A stretch of DNA of 64,000 nucleotides from a virus, in IMG/VR virus record IMGVR_UViG_3300007734_000761, positions 1-64,000 of that record, one strand, 5' to 3'. The notes below the pieces were generated by a model. It worked only from the letters and a program-made list of their open reading frames with translations. It did no database searches and was not told the origin of the DNA. This document shows positions 30,906 to 39,965 of this stretch, piece by piece; position 1 is the stretch's first letter, and every line of letters begins with the position of its first letter. The position numbers and the translations under genes were made by a program.

Positions 30906-31603
30906 AATAAATTTTCTTTTGTTGGATTGACAGCAAAGTAAATGTATTTTTTAGGTAAATGTAAACATTCTACTTTTTCTACATCATAAGGATAAACTTT
31001 AGTATAAAATAAATAAGGAATACTAGCTGCACTTTCTAATTGATCACAGTTTCCATATTGAAAACTATATTGTTTAAAATATGTTTCCCATAATTTATTA
31101 TCAATCATATTTTTTACATCTTGTTTACTAAACAACCAATTTCCACTGTGTAAATTCCAAGGTTCCCAAACATCATCAAACTTTTGTTTAACGGTTCCTT
31201 CTTGACCTCGATGTATTCCATGAACCGGATTCATGTCGAAATATCGTTTAGTATTATCTCTATCATCAAATTCATATCTAATAAAACCTGGAATGAGAGG
31301 ACTAGGTAAAGTGTTGTATAAATTAATTACGTTTTTTACTGATTCTTCTGGAATTAGAATATCATCTTCGTTGTATAATACATAATCCCAGTCTTTATCA
31401 ATATTGTTTAAAACCCATTCTCTTGGTTTATAGACTAATTCTCTACCTACTGATTTATCGAAGTATACAGTTTCATCTACACTTAAAGTATGGTCTTCAG
31501 TAGTAAATAAGATTATAGTGGAAACTTTTTTAAGTTCCTCTATAACCTTACTTACAAACTCATTATTAGGATTAAAACTTGGGATTAATGATATTATTTT
31601 CAT
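30902..31603 (-). CDS. glycosyltransferase-like protein, 233 aa
   Basis: GT-A-like start (IISLIPSFNP) and a metal site LYNEDDI. Conserved aromatic residues cluster later (WEPWNLHSGNW). It sits within the island with a 4-nt overlap to each neighbour. Acceptor unknown. Confidence 0.7.
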   Translation of the reverse strand: MKIISLIPSFNPNNEFVSKVIEELKKVSTIILFTTEDHTLSVDETVYFDKSVGRELVYKPREWVLNNIDKDWDYVLYNEDDILIPEESVKNVINLYNTLPSPLIPGFIRYEFDDRDNTKRYFDMNPVHGIHRGQEGTVKQKFDDVWEPWNLHSGNWLFSKQDVKNMIDNKLWETYFKQYSFQYGNCDQLESAASIPYLFYTKVYPYDVEKVECLHLPKKYIYFAVNPTKENLL

Positions 31604-32235
31604 TTAATATATTTGATTCCTATTCCCATTTCATCAGCAACAGAAATTTCTTCATCTAAAACAATATTAGAATCTTGAATAGCTTGATAAACTCCACAAT
31701 GTTCATTAGTTTCAATAGGTCTAATATCATGAAACATTAACATGTCTGTAGCTAAACTAGAAAATTTATCAATATCATTCTTAATTTCGTGATATTTGTG
31801 ACCAGCATCTATGAACACCATATCATAAGTTTGATGATATTTTTGTACTTCACTCAAAGCATTTTCATTAAAAGTATTCATATCAATTAAGGTAGCAGTC
31901 ATTTTAGGCTGATCATTAATGTAATTAATACTATTATAAAGTGGTCTATTGTTAGGATCATGATCAATCATAGTAATTGTAACATAATCTCCTTCAATTC
32001 CTTTTTCTTTACAAAACTCAGCAAAAGCAATACCCCATAATCCTTTCCAAGCTCCTACTTCTAAAAAAGTAAGTTTAGATGGCTTCTTTTTCTCATAAAA
32101 TTCTTTAATAAAATTCCATGCTTTGAAAAATTCACTTTGTCTTTGAGAACCATCAAATGAAGGAAAATTGTCGTTTGTGTAGTACTGTTTTGTGTGAACC
32201 CATGAATAGGCCTCAATAATATTTAATTCTAACAT
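31600..32235 (-). CDS. class I SAM methyltransferase (Methyltransf_24/CmcI-like), 211 aa
   Basis: Motif I FLEVGAWKGLWGIAF, an acidic IDHDP loop, MVFIDAGHKYHEIKNDID and MLMFHDI. The VFIDAGH-x-Y pattern marks the group that methylates sugar hydroxyls. Confidence 0.82.
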   Translation of the reverse strand: MLELNIIEAYSWVHTKQYYTNDNFPSFDGSQRQSEFFKAWNFIKEFYEKKKPSKLTFLEVGAWKGLWGIAFAEFCKEKGIEGDYVTITMIDHDPNNRPLYNSINYINDQPKMTATLIDMNTFNENALSEVQKYHQTYDMVFIDAGHKYHEIKNDIDKFSSLATDMLMFHDIRPIETNEHCGVYQAIQDSNIVLDEEISVADEMGIGIKYIK

Positions 32236-32237
32236 AG

Positions 32238-33032
32238 TTAATATTTTACAGGTGCATTAAAATTTGATTGCATTATTATTCCTAAATAATTTTGAGCAAT
32301 GTGTTGTGTTGTGTAACCTTGTTGTTTGTATTCTTCAATTTGTTGAGCATAGTGAAATACTTTAAATAGAGGTTCTACTGGGTAGATAGGAATAGATTTA
32401 AAATGAAGTAATGATTCTCCATACCAGCTAAATTCACTTGGTGAAAATTCTAACATTTGTTCCCAAGTTAAGTTATTGGGTTTGATATAATTTTCTTCTA
32501 AATCTTTCCATACTTTACTTGACCAAATAGTAGGAACAGGTCCAAAATCATAATGTTTTCCTTTTCTACCAAAAACACTCATAATCTTTTCTCTATCATT
32601 AATATAAGAAATTTTTGGATCAAATCCAAGAATATGAGACTTATTTACAGTCCAAGTAAATAATTCTTTTTGTTCATGAATAACAGTAAATGGAGTTTCT
32701 TCATCAAACATAAAATCAGACTTATAAAAATCTCTAATAAAATAAGCATCCGAGTCTATACAGACATAATTTTTTACTAAACCTAATTGCCAAAAATTAC
32801 TTTTTACTATTTGTTGAGAAACCCAACCAGGAGCATCAGATTTATATATTGCTTCATCTTCAATAAGTCTTGTTTCAGGTAATGCGTTTTGAAACTTTTT
32901 TAAATCTTTGTAAGGAGCACTAACATAAACAGGAATGTTATCAACATTGTGTTTATTTATACTTTCTACTAAGTTACTTACTAAATTTAAATCTCTGTCA
33001 AATGATTTACAATATAGTGCTATATTATCCAT
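32238..33032 (-). CDS. DUF6492-like putative glycosyltransferase, 264 aa
   Basis: Starts IALYCKSFDRDL and has an IDSDAYF metal-site strand and GWVSQQIVKSNFW before it, matching a DUF6492/GT-A-like layout. A late ESLLHF and VFHYAQQ may bind the acceptor. Glycosyltransferase activity is likely by context. Confidence 0.72.
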   Translation of the reverse strand: MDNIALYCKSFDRDLNLVSNLVESINKHNVDNIPVYVSAPYKDLKKFQNALPETRLIEDEAIYKSDAPGWVSQQIVKSNFWQLGLVKNYVCIDSDAYFIRDFYKSDFMFDEETPFTVIHEQKELFTWTVNKSHILGFDPKISYINDREKIMSVFGRKGKHYDFGPVPTIWSSKVWKDLEENYIKPNNLTWEQMLEFSPSEFSWYGESLLHFKSIPIYPVEPLFKVFHYAQQIEEYKQQGYTTQHIAQNYLGIIMQSNFNAPVKY

Positions 33033-33880
33033 TATTTTACTCCATTAACCATTCCATACTCATCAAATGTAGGCATTCCACCCCATTTATTGTAAAACTT
33101 CATAGCATTATCTCTTTCAGCTATAACTTGCCTTCTAGATGATTTACCATCATTTTCTTCTAATCTATGACTACCCCTTGCTCCAAAGTGCCAAACCATA
33201 GATTTACTTGTTAAAATAAATTGGTAACCTTCTTGTTTCATTCTTAAAAATAAATCCATGTCTTCCCAAGATGTAGGAGAAAACTGTGAGTCGTTTCCTC
33301 CTATTCTATCCCAATCTTCTTTTTTAATTAGTCCACTTACTCCTTCAGCTTTTGGAATAGTAAAATTATTTTGACTAGTAAAAATATCTATCCAATCTTC
33401 TAAAATTTCCTTATCTAAATCATAATAATAAGCACCAAAAGTATCTTTAGGAACAATAATTGTTCCTGGTCTGCTTGACCCATTTCCGAACATGTCTGGT
33501 TCTACTCTATGACTAAACACCCAAGTAGGAATACTATGTTTTTCTAATTCTTCAATGCAAGCTAAATCCCAAAAATGACCTACATAAAAATCACTGTGTA
33601 AAAACATTATATATTTTGTTTGTACTTTATCAGCACAAAAATTCATTCCTCCACCAATACCTTTAGGAACGTTATTTTTTTCTACATAATATTCAATATT
33701 ATACTGGTCTTTAGCATCACGTAGCCATTCATCAGTTCCATCATTACAATTTTCAGCATACACAATAAAAGGAGCATTTTTATAAAAACTGTTTTTTCTA
33801 ACAGATTCAACAGCCAATTTTAAATACTCTAAATTATTGTATGTGCTAATACAAAAAGTTAAAGGGCTAGATTGTGTCAT
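33032..33880 (-). CDS. family 2 glycosyltransferase, 282 aa
   Basis: TFCISTYNNLEYL opening, IVYAENCNDGT, a MFLHSDFYVG metal site, SWEDMDLFLRM (ED catalytic base) and a late WHFGARGSHR. A typical full-length GT2. Confidence 0.86.
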   Translation of the reverse strand: MTQSSPLTFCISTYNNLEYLKLAVESVRKNSFYKNAPFIVYAENCNDGTDEWLRDAKDQYNIEYYVEKNNVPKGIGGGMNFCADKVQTKYIMFLHSDFYVGHFWDLACIEELEKHSIPTWVFSHRVEPDMFGNGSSRPGTIIVPKDTFGAYYYDLDKEILEDWIDIFTSQNNFTIPKAEGVSGLIKKEDWDRIGGNDSQFSPTSWEDMDLFLRMKQEGYQFILTSKSMVWHFGARGSHRLEENDGKSSRRQVIAERDNAMKFYNKWGGMPTFDEYGMVNGVK

Positions 33881-34526
33881 AAAGATTGTTTTGTTGTTCT
33901 TGTCTTTGAATAGTTTTATTATGTACTAATGCTAATACATCTTCAGCTGGTAGTAAAGTAGCATTTTTAAATCCTACTAACTTTTCATGTACTTTACCCT
34001 CCCAATAAACTTCAGGAATATTTTTACAAATTCTAAACTGATAGTCAGGCCAATTAATTCTTCCATTTTCTACTTTCCATCCCCATTTTTCAATATGGTA
34101 TGGTGTTAAACCGGACACTGTATTAATTCTAGGGACTAAAAAACAATCAAAATCAGGATTCATATTTAAAATCTCTCGAATTAAATGAATCTGATCTTGG
34201 CTTACTTCTTCATCTGCATCTATGAAAAAAATATAATCTCTTGTGCAATTTTTCTTAATATTGTTTTTAAATTCGGAAAAATCATTATTTAATGAACTAA
34301 ATATTTTTGTAACAGGAGTGATAACTTTCTTTTTTCTAGAAGTTAAAGGACTATAGATACCTTCAAAATCAGATACTATTTTAATCACTTCATCTGTTGT
34401 GTTATTATTGTCAACTTGAATAATAATTTCATCATCTTCTACAACACAACGTTCAAGTTGTTTTAGTAAACGTTTTAATTCATTCGCTTCATTACAAACT
34501 GTAATGGCAAAACTAATATTTGTCAT
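33867..34526 (-). CDS. family 2 glycosyltransferase, 219 aa
   Basis: ISFAITVCNEANEL opening, IIQVDNNNTTD, FFIDADEEVS (D-x-D) and the VYWEGKVHEKLVG ending typical of the SunS/WaaE branch of GT2. It overlaps the previous gene by 14 nt. Confidence 0.85.
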   Translation of the reverse strand: MTNISFAITVCNEANELKRLLKQLERCVVEDDEIIIQVDNNNTTDEVIKIVSDFEGIYSPLTSRKKKVITPVTKIFSSLNNDFSEFKNNIKKNCTRDYIFFIDADEEVSQDQIHLIREILNMNPDFDCFLVPRINTVSGLTPYHIEKWGWKVENGRINWPDYQFRICKNIPEVYWEGKVHEKLVGFKNATLLPAEDVLALVHNKTIQRQEQQNNLYDTI

Positions 34527-34975
34527 ATAACCTCAATATAATTAAGGGCTTTTAAAAATCCCATCTTTCCGAAGTGTTCTAAAGTACTACTATCTGACTT
34601 ATAAGGAGGTACTTCTTTATTTTCGTTAATGTAAACTTGTTTTTCTTCTTCAGTTAAAGGTCTATTTTTAATAGCACCCCAACCCCAATTTTCTATACTA
34701 TTTCCATCAACAAAAACAATTCCAGTTTCGTTTTGAATTACTAATGGATACCAAACTCTTTTTTCATTATCTATATATTTAAGATCTTTATAGAGTTCAG
34801 GAAGAATTTCTTCAAATTGTTCCATATCAAATTCTCCTTCTTTAAGTAAATCATTAGCTGTAAATCCACACCCAGTGCAACTATAGCTCCAAGCTGTTTC
34901 ATTTATTTGAGTGGTGTAACACATGTCACTTCCACAATGTTCACATTTTGTTAATTTATCTTCCATATTAAGCAA
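34523..34975 (-). CDS. zinc-ribbon protein in glycosylation island, 150 aa
   Basis: N-terminal zinc ribbon (CEHCGSDMCY and CTGCGF) followed by about 110 residues of unknown fold (YPLVIQNETGIVFVDGNS). It is translationally coupled to glycosyltransferases on both sides and may be an accessory factor. Confidence 0.7.
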   Translation of the reverse strand: MLNMEDKLTKCEHCGSDMCYTTQINETAWSYSCTGCGFTANDLLKEGEFDMEQFEEILPELYKDLKYIDNEKRVWYPLVIQNETGIVFVDGNSIENWGWGAIKNRPLTEEEKQVYINENKEVPPYKSDSSTLEHFGKMGFLKALNYIEVI

Positions 34976-36272
34976 TTTTATTTAATTTAGGTAATGTTGG
35001 TAAAACTAGTTTTGGTGTCTTTCTTACATTTTTATTATAATATTCTTTTAATGTTTCAACCATTTTTTCAAAACTGAAATTTGATTTAGCATAGTGGGTT
35101 TGACGTTTTGCATTAGCTTCATATTTTTTATAATTACTCCAAACATCTACCATCTTTTGAGAAGCAGAAACAAAATCTGCTTCAAACCAACTACTTTCTT
35201 TTACTAAAATATTTTCTACTACAGCAGATGGATGAATTGGTTGTAATCTTCCTTCAACCAAACTAACAAATTCACGATTTAGAAAATCTACGTGTCCTGA
35301 CCATCCACTAGCAATGATTGGTTTTTTAAACATACTAAACTCTAATAAAGGACGACCAAAACCTTCACCTTTGGTAAAATTAATCATAGCTTTTACTTTA
35401 GGATGGTTATAAAGATGATTCATATCTTCTTCTTCTAATTCTCCATGTATCAAGTAGATATTAGGTAACTTTTTAGCTTTTACTGTACTTTTAATACTAT
35501 TAATTTTATTTAATACTTCAGTACGATCCATAATACTTCCATTATGAATTGCTGTTTTTAAAATTAAAGCAGGGGCATTATGTTTATTTTTAAATGTTTC
35601 TAAAAATACTTTAATAGTTTGACCTACATTTTTTCTGTCTTGACCAAATTCCCCTTGTAACCAATGTCCTACAAATAAAAATGCGAAGTTCTCATCAATG
35701 TTGTCGAGAGATGTGATTAAATCTGTTTCTGGTAGGTCATTGTTATTTATTTCAAAATATGTATTTAAATCAACACCTTCAAACAAAACTTCTACTGGTT
35801 TTTGAATTTGAATTCTTCTTGTAACTTCTCCATTAGGATTTCTTTCTTCCGCTTGAGTTGCTTCAAATACTCTTTTAGCGTGTACTGAGCTAACTAAAGT
35901 TAAATCCATACGGTTAATTCCATCAATCCAACTAGGATGACATAATGTTGTTTCAATACCTGCTGTTACTCCAATGTTATAATTTCCGATAGGTTGAAAC
36001 TCATTTGGAATTGTAATTTGCATCCAAACATCAGGTTTTTGATTAAGAGGTTGTTGAAAAGGTAACATTTTTGGTTCTAACCATCCCCATTCTTCTTTAT
36101 GGTCTTGAATGTATCCCCAAGGTGTTTCACCCCAACGTTGAGGCATTACCCAAACATCCCATTCGTCTTTTTTAGCTTCAACAGTGGCTTTGACAAAATC
36201 ACGTGCTCGTGAACCATATCCACTATAGGTGTCAATAGGGCAACTAATAACTACATATTGTTTTTGTTCCAT
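34968..36272 (-). CDS. GT-B (family 4-like) glycosyltransferase, 434 aa
   Basis: N-terminal SYSGYGSRARDF-like donor-loop region, FLFVGHWLQGEFGQDRKN at the start of the C-terminal domain, and the nucleotide-sugar site FTKGEGFGRPLLEFSMFKKPIIAS (E-x7-E type). Full-length retaining GT-B. Confidence 0.86.
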   Translation of the reverse strand: MEQKQYVVISCPIDTYSGYGSRARDFVKATVEAKKDEWDVWVMPQRWGETPWGYIQDHKEEWGWLEPKMLPFQQPLNQKPDVWMQITIPNEFQPIGNYNIGVTAGIETTLCHPSWIDGINRMDLTLVSSVHAKRVFEATQAEERNPNGEVTRRIQIQKPVEVLFEGVDLNTYFEINNNDLPETDLITSLDNIDENFAFLFVGHWLQGEFGQDRKNVGQTIKVFLETFKNKHNAPALILKTAIHNGSIMDRTEVLNKINSIKSTVKAKKLPNIYLIHGELEEEDMNHLYNHPKVKAMINFTKGEGFGRPLLEFSMFKKPIIASGWSGHVDFLNREFVSLVEGRLQPIHPSAVVENILVKESSWFEADFVSASQKMVDVWSNYKKYEANAKRQTHYAKSNFSFEKMVETLKEYYNKNVRKTPKLVLPTLPKLNKIA

Positions 36273-36275
36273 AAC

Positions 36276-37718
36276 TTAATATACTAATTTGTGTCTTAAT
36301 TTTTTCTTTGGTAATTCTTCTACTTTTGTAAACGTATAAGGTTTGCGAGGTTTAAAGTTAGCTAACGTTTCATTAATGCAATCTGCCATGTTTTTAGCCA
36401 TGTTTTCAGCTGTCATTAAAGCTTCATTACCTGTTACCCACTCACGAGCTAACATTCCTCTACGATTTCTTTCTTCTTTACTCATTTCAAATACTTGAAC
36501 TAATCCTTTAGCAGCATCTCTAAAATCACAACGATCATCAAAGATATAAGGAGTTGGTACTGAACCTTGAATACTCATACAAGATGGATATAAAGGAATT
36601 GCCCACTCACTATGAGTTTTGTAAGTTCCAAAATGATTTGAACAGAAATTATCGTCAAACTCAATCCAGTTTCCATTTTCATCTGTAAATCTCATTTGAT
36701 CTTGCATTCCTCCTGTTACGGTAGCCATAATCATTTTTCCACACATCATAGCTTCTGTAAGTGATAAGCCCCATCCTTCATTTGAAGACAACAAACTAGT
36801 CAAGTCAGACATGTTATACAGGAAGTTCATTTCTTGAGGAGAAACTATGTGATCCCAAAAAATAACATCTCCGTGTTTTTCTTCATCAATTAACAAGTCT
36901 TTTACAGCGCCTAAATTGGTTCCATTTTCATCAGAAACTTGAGTATGAAGTAAGAAACAACATTTTTTACTTTTTTCAGGGCCTATTGTTTCACAAAACT
37001 GGTTCCAAGCAGCAAACATGTCAGAAGGTTGTTTGCGGCGAATATTACGAGCATTATAATACCAAACAAAGTCATATTCTTTACCTCCAAAAACTTGTTT
37101 TTTATAAGACTGAAAATTTTTCCAATCTGGGTCTGATTCTGTTAATGGTCTAAACATTTCATGATCGATTCCATGAGGAACATATTTAATTACTTTGTTT
37201 TTAGCATCGTCACCTAAAACAATTCTATTGATGTTAGCGGTTTGTTTACTAATAGCAGCAAATCCATCACAAGATTTGTAATAGTCTTCATTGTAAAGGG
37301 GTGCTGGATAATCATCCCAAATATTTAAGTAAACAATAGGAATATGTTTTCTAACCTCATTTTCAATTTGAAATAACCAAATATAATAACGTGGATCAGT
37401 CATCATCATTAAAACATCTGGTTTTTCAAATTTAATCATGTCTCTAATTAATTGAGGACTACCATAACCATTAATAGGAATAAGAGTAATATCAGCATCT
37501 TCTATACCAAACTGGTCTTTTGTTGCTTGACTTAAATCAAACTTTTTACCTTGTTCTGGATGGTTAATAGCTCCTGCTAATTGGACCCAATTAAAATGAT
37601 TAGATGTTTTCGTAACGATTTCTCTCAACATAGTAGCCACACCACTATGCATTCTAAGATCGTCACCTAATAGTAAAATCTTTTTACGTTTGTTTTTTGG
37701 AATATAACTTGTTTTCAT
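36276..37718 (-). CDS. GT-B (family 4-like) glycosyltransferase, 480 aa
   Basis: LLLGDDLRMHSGVATMLREI donor-loop start, WYYNARNIRRKQP opening the C-terminal half, and the E-x7-E site SSNEGWGLSLTEAMMCGKMIMAT. Second large GT-B of the island and the first enzyme after the small RHH protein. Confidence 0.86.
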   Translation of the reverse strand: MKTSYIPKNKRKKILLLGDDLRMHSGVATMLREIVTKTSNHFNWVQLAGAINHPEQGKKFDLSQATKDQFGIEDADITLIPINGYGSPQLIRDMIKFEKPDVLMMMTDPRYYIWLFQIENEVRKHIPIVYLNIWDDYPAPLYNEDYYKSCDGFAAISKQTANINRIVLGDDAKNKVIKYVPHGIDHEMFRPLTESDPDWKNFQSYKKQVFGGKEYDFVWYYNARNIRRKQPSDMFAAWNQFCETIGPEKSKKCCFLLHTQVSDENGTNLGAVKDLLIDEEKHGDVIFWDHIVSPQEMNFLYNMSDLTSLLSSNEGWGLSLTEAMMCGKMIMATVTGGMQDQMRFTDENGNWIEFDDNFCSNHFGTYKTHSEWAIPLYPSCMSIQGSVPTPYIFDDRCDFRDAAKGLVQVFEMSKEERNRRGMLAREWVTGNEALMTAENMAKNMADCINETLANFKPRKPYTFTKVEELPKKKLRHKLVY

Positions 37719-37722
37719 TTAA

Positions 37723-37926
37723 TTAAATTGCGGAACCGGTAACTTCGTGTTTGTAATTGTGCATTAATTTTCTAAAGCTCTCGTCGTTATTATACAAATG
37801 CATTGCACGATCGACTAATTTAGATAAAGAAAATTTTGTTCTTACACACATAACTTTGAAATCATCAAATTCTTGGGGTTCTAGTTTTAAACTAGTAAGT
37901 GTTTTGTCTTTTGCTGGTGTTGCCAT
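37723..37926 (-). CDS. ribbon-helix-helix-like protein, 67 aa
   Basis: TSLKLEPQEFDDFKVMCVRTKFSLSKLVDRAMHLY has the strand-helix-turn-helix spacing of Arc/MetJ DNA-binding proteins. It is the first gene of the island with a class C motif upstream, so it may regulate the glycosylation operon. Confidence 0.68.
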   Translation of the reverse strand: MATPAKDKTLTSLKLEPQEFDDFKVMCVRTKFSLSKLVDRAMHLYNNDESFRKLMHNYKHEVTGSAI

Positions 37927-37949
37927 AAATTTTATTATTTTGTTTAATA

Positions 37950-37957
37950 ATAAATAT
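37950..37957 (-). promoter_or_regulatory. class C promoter motif
   Basis: ATATTTAT on the minus strand, 23 nt upstream of the RHH-like gene. It is the only promoter seen before the 13-gene island, so the island is probably late. Confidence 0.55.
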
Positions 37958-37973
37958 ATCCGTATTTATGTTT

Positions 37974-38924
37974 CTATGCAAAAAATGTAACTTTTTTTTC
38001 TCCTTTATTACAAAGTCCATTAGTACTAAAAGGACACCAAGTACAAGTGTCTTTACTTATGTTCATAGGATATTCTTTATCAAAAATATACTTTCCATCA
38101 TCTGTAAAACATTCATTTAGAAACTGTTGAAAATCATTTTCAGCTTGTTTCATTTTAGTTTTACCACTTGCTGGTGTAACGGTTTGAGTTCTAGGAACAA
38201 TAAAATCAGGACTGTCCCAAACTTTTCGTTTTACGACAATAAATTCAACATGAATTTTGTCTTTATCTACCCCATACAATTCACTGTAGAATTTTTTATA
38301 GAGTAGGATTTGTTGCATTTTAGTTTGATTTTTCTTTTCTTTATCACCCCAACCTCTAGTACTGGTTTTAATATCATAAATGTAATACCGATCATATTTT
38401 TCATCATATAAAACAAGATCAATGTAACCTTTCATGAATAAGTTACTTTTTTTAGCTATTGGGTAAATAATAGGAACTTCACATCCAATTAGTCTCCAAC
38501 CTCTTAAACCAAACCACTTTATTCTGTCTTTTTTAAATGCTTTAATAATTTCACAACCATCTTCGTAAAATTCTCTTAGTTCATCTGGTGTGGAATATTG
38601 TTGGTTATTGTTTTGGACGAGACCTCTTTTGTATTCTTCCGTAAGTTGAGTTTTGAAATAACTTTCCAAATCAATTTCATCAGCCTTTTTACCAGAAACA
38701 TTGAAGATGTAATCAATGTAATACTGAAGAGTATTATGGATGGCAGTACCAAATACAGTATGAATGCTTTGGCTATAAACAGCATTATTTTGCGCATATG
38801 CTAAGTACCACTGATAATTACAAGCTCTCCAAGTAGCATATTGACTATAGGATACAGTTTTGTCAGTGGCATAATTAACTTCATGCAGCTTAATTTTACT
38901 TATTGGGTTCTTCCACTTTGCCAT
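37974..38924 (-). CDS. PD-(D/E)XK nuclease, RecB/Cas4-like, 316 aa
   Basis: Core motif GYIDLVLYDE ... YYIYDIKTST (D...D-x-K) plus a GTAIHNTLQYYI helix carrying a conserved His. Four cysteines, one early (RACNYQWYLAY) and three late (CTWCPFSTNGLC), match the 4Fe-4S arrangement of Cas4/AddB nucleases. Likely an exonuclease in recombination or DNA processing. It overlaps the MazG-like gene by 29 nt. Confidence 0.85.
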   Translation of the reverse strand: MAKWKNPISKIKLHEVNYATDKTVSYSQYATWRACNYQWYLAYAQNNAVYSQSIHTVFGTAIHNTLQYYIDYIFNVSGKKADEIDLESYFKTQLTEEYKRGLVQNNNQQYSTPDELREFYEDGCEIIKAFKKDRIKWFGLRGWRLIGCEVPIIYPIAKKSNLFMKGYIDLVLYDEKYDRYYIYDIKTSTRGWGDKEKKNQTKMQQILLYKKFYSELYGVDKDKIHVEFIVVKRKVWDSPDFIVPRTQTVTPASGKTKMKQAENDFQQFLNECFTDDGKYIFDKEYPMNISKDTCTWCPFSTNGLCNKGEKKVTFFA

Positions 38925-39171
38925 TCAAAACCTGTTTTAATTTTTCTAAATAAAGAATACCATCATGCAACTCATCTTGAATGTGTTGAATCCAATCTAC
39001 TACACTCAAATCAGTTCTGTCTAAATCAGTACCATATTTTTTTCGTCCAAAAGCCGCTCTTGATTCAAATCTATCAATAATAGTTTGAACAACACTATCT
39101 ACTTTAGGTTTTTCACTTTGGCTACTATGTGTTTCTATTGTTACGTTGTACACGTCGCTTCTTTTTGTCAT
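38896..39171 (-). CDS. MazG-superfamily-like small protein, 91 aa
   Basis: The region RAAFGRKKYGTDLDRTDLSVVDWIQHIQDELHDGILYLEKL resembles small phage proteins with a MazG-like helical bundle (acidic residues in the last helix). Nucleotide pyrophosphohydrolase activity is possible but the full E-x2-E pattern is not evident. Start overlaps the gene upstream by 47 nt. Confidence 0.6.
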   Translation of the reverse strand: MTKRSDVYNVTIETHSSQSEKPKVDSVVQTIIDRFESRAAFGRKKYGTDLDRTDLSVVDWIQHIQDELHDGILYLEKLKQVLNGKVEEPNK

Positions 39172-39550
39172 CTTTCAAACCTTTAACTTCTAATAGTATA
39201 ATATCTTTAACTTGAGAATCCAAAAGATTTACTATGTCTTTTGATTCACGTTGGCTACACTCAAAGTACTCACTAATAAATTTAAGTTCTTCTTCATCAT
39301 AAACTACTTGACCTTTTACCCACTTACTCCAAATTGGTTTTTTGGGAATGACGTCTCTGTAAAATTCATATAATTTTTGAGGAGGCATAGGATATACCAT
39401 AGCCATTTCAACAATTTGAATGTAGTCTTTATTAAAGCTAAGTGCTTTATTTACAATAAATGGATTGAAATTATTTTGTTCTTCTTCAGTAAAACTGTCC
39501 CATTCACGTTTTTCAACTGTGATTTGTTTTACCCAATCAAATGGAGTCAT
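39125..39550 (-). CDS. hypothetical protein, 141 aa
   Basis: Mostly helical, with prominent aromatics (MTPFDWVKQITVEKREWDSF) and a basic C-terminus (DDKKKRRVQRNNRN). No family recognised. It is in a replication/recombination operon with the clamp loader. Confidence 0.68.
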   Translation of the reverse strand: MTPFDWVKQITVEKREWDSFTEEEQNNFNPFIVNKALSFNKDYIQIVEMAMVYPMPPQKLYEFYRDVIPKKPIWSKWVKGQVVYDEEELKFISEYFECSQRESKDIVNLLDSQVKDIILLEVKGLKDDKKKRRVQRNNRNT

Positions 39551-39770
39551 TTGTTTTCTTTAATTCAGCAGGCATAAACTCATCATTTACATGTCCACAA
39601 CTTGTACAACAGAAAATAGGAATTGGGACTAAACCATCTACTGATTGTCCTGTCAAAAATCTACTTACTTTTCTTAAAATAACAGCTTCTGAAAATGTTT
39701 GATTCTCACATTTTTCACATACGATTGGAACTGTTTTGTCTAGCGATACGTTTAATTTAGGGGTATTCAT
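39537..39770 (-). CDS. zinc-ribbon protein, 77 aa
   Basis: Two C-x2-C pairs (CEKC and CTSC, about 39 residues apart) form a likely zinc ribbon. Small phage zinc-ribbon proteins near replication genes often bind DNA or polymerase; that is inference. Confidence 0.68.
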   Translation of the reverse strand: MNTPKLNVSLDKTVPIVCEKCENQTFSEAVILRKVSRFLTGQSVDGLVPIPIFCCTSCGHVNDEFMPAELKKTNDSI

Positions 39771-39776
39771 ATTAAT

Positions 39777-39965
39777 TTATTTTTTATGTTCTTTCCATTC
39801 TAAGTAAAAACCATAGGCTACTAGTAGATTCATACCTACAGAAGACCAAAGTTCCATTACATCTTCATATACATTCATTGTAAGATGAACATGACCTACC
39901 ATCCAAAAAGGAATTGATAAGTTTCCAGCAATCCATCTAATTAAAAAATGTGTAAATTGTTTCAT
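39777..39965 (-). CDS. small membrane protein, 62 aa
   Basis: Hydrophobic with two short helices (about residues 6-27 and 42-56) and a charged C-terminus (EWKEHKK). It overlaps the clamp loader gene by 4 nt. Unrecognised. Confidence 0.6.
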   Translation of the reverse strand: MKQFTHFLIRWIAGNLSIPFWMVGHVHLTMNVYEDVMELWSSVGMNLLVAYGFYLEWKEHKK

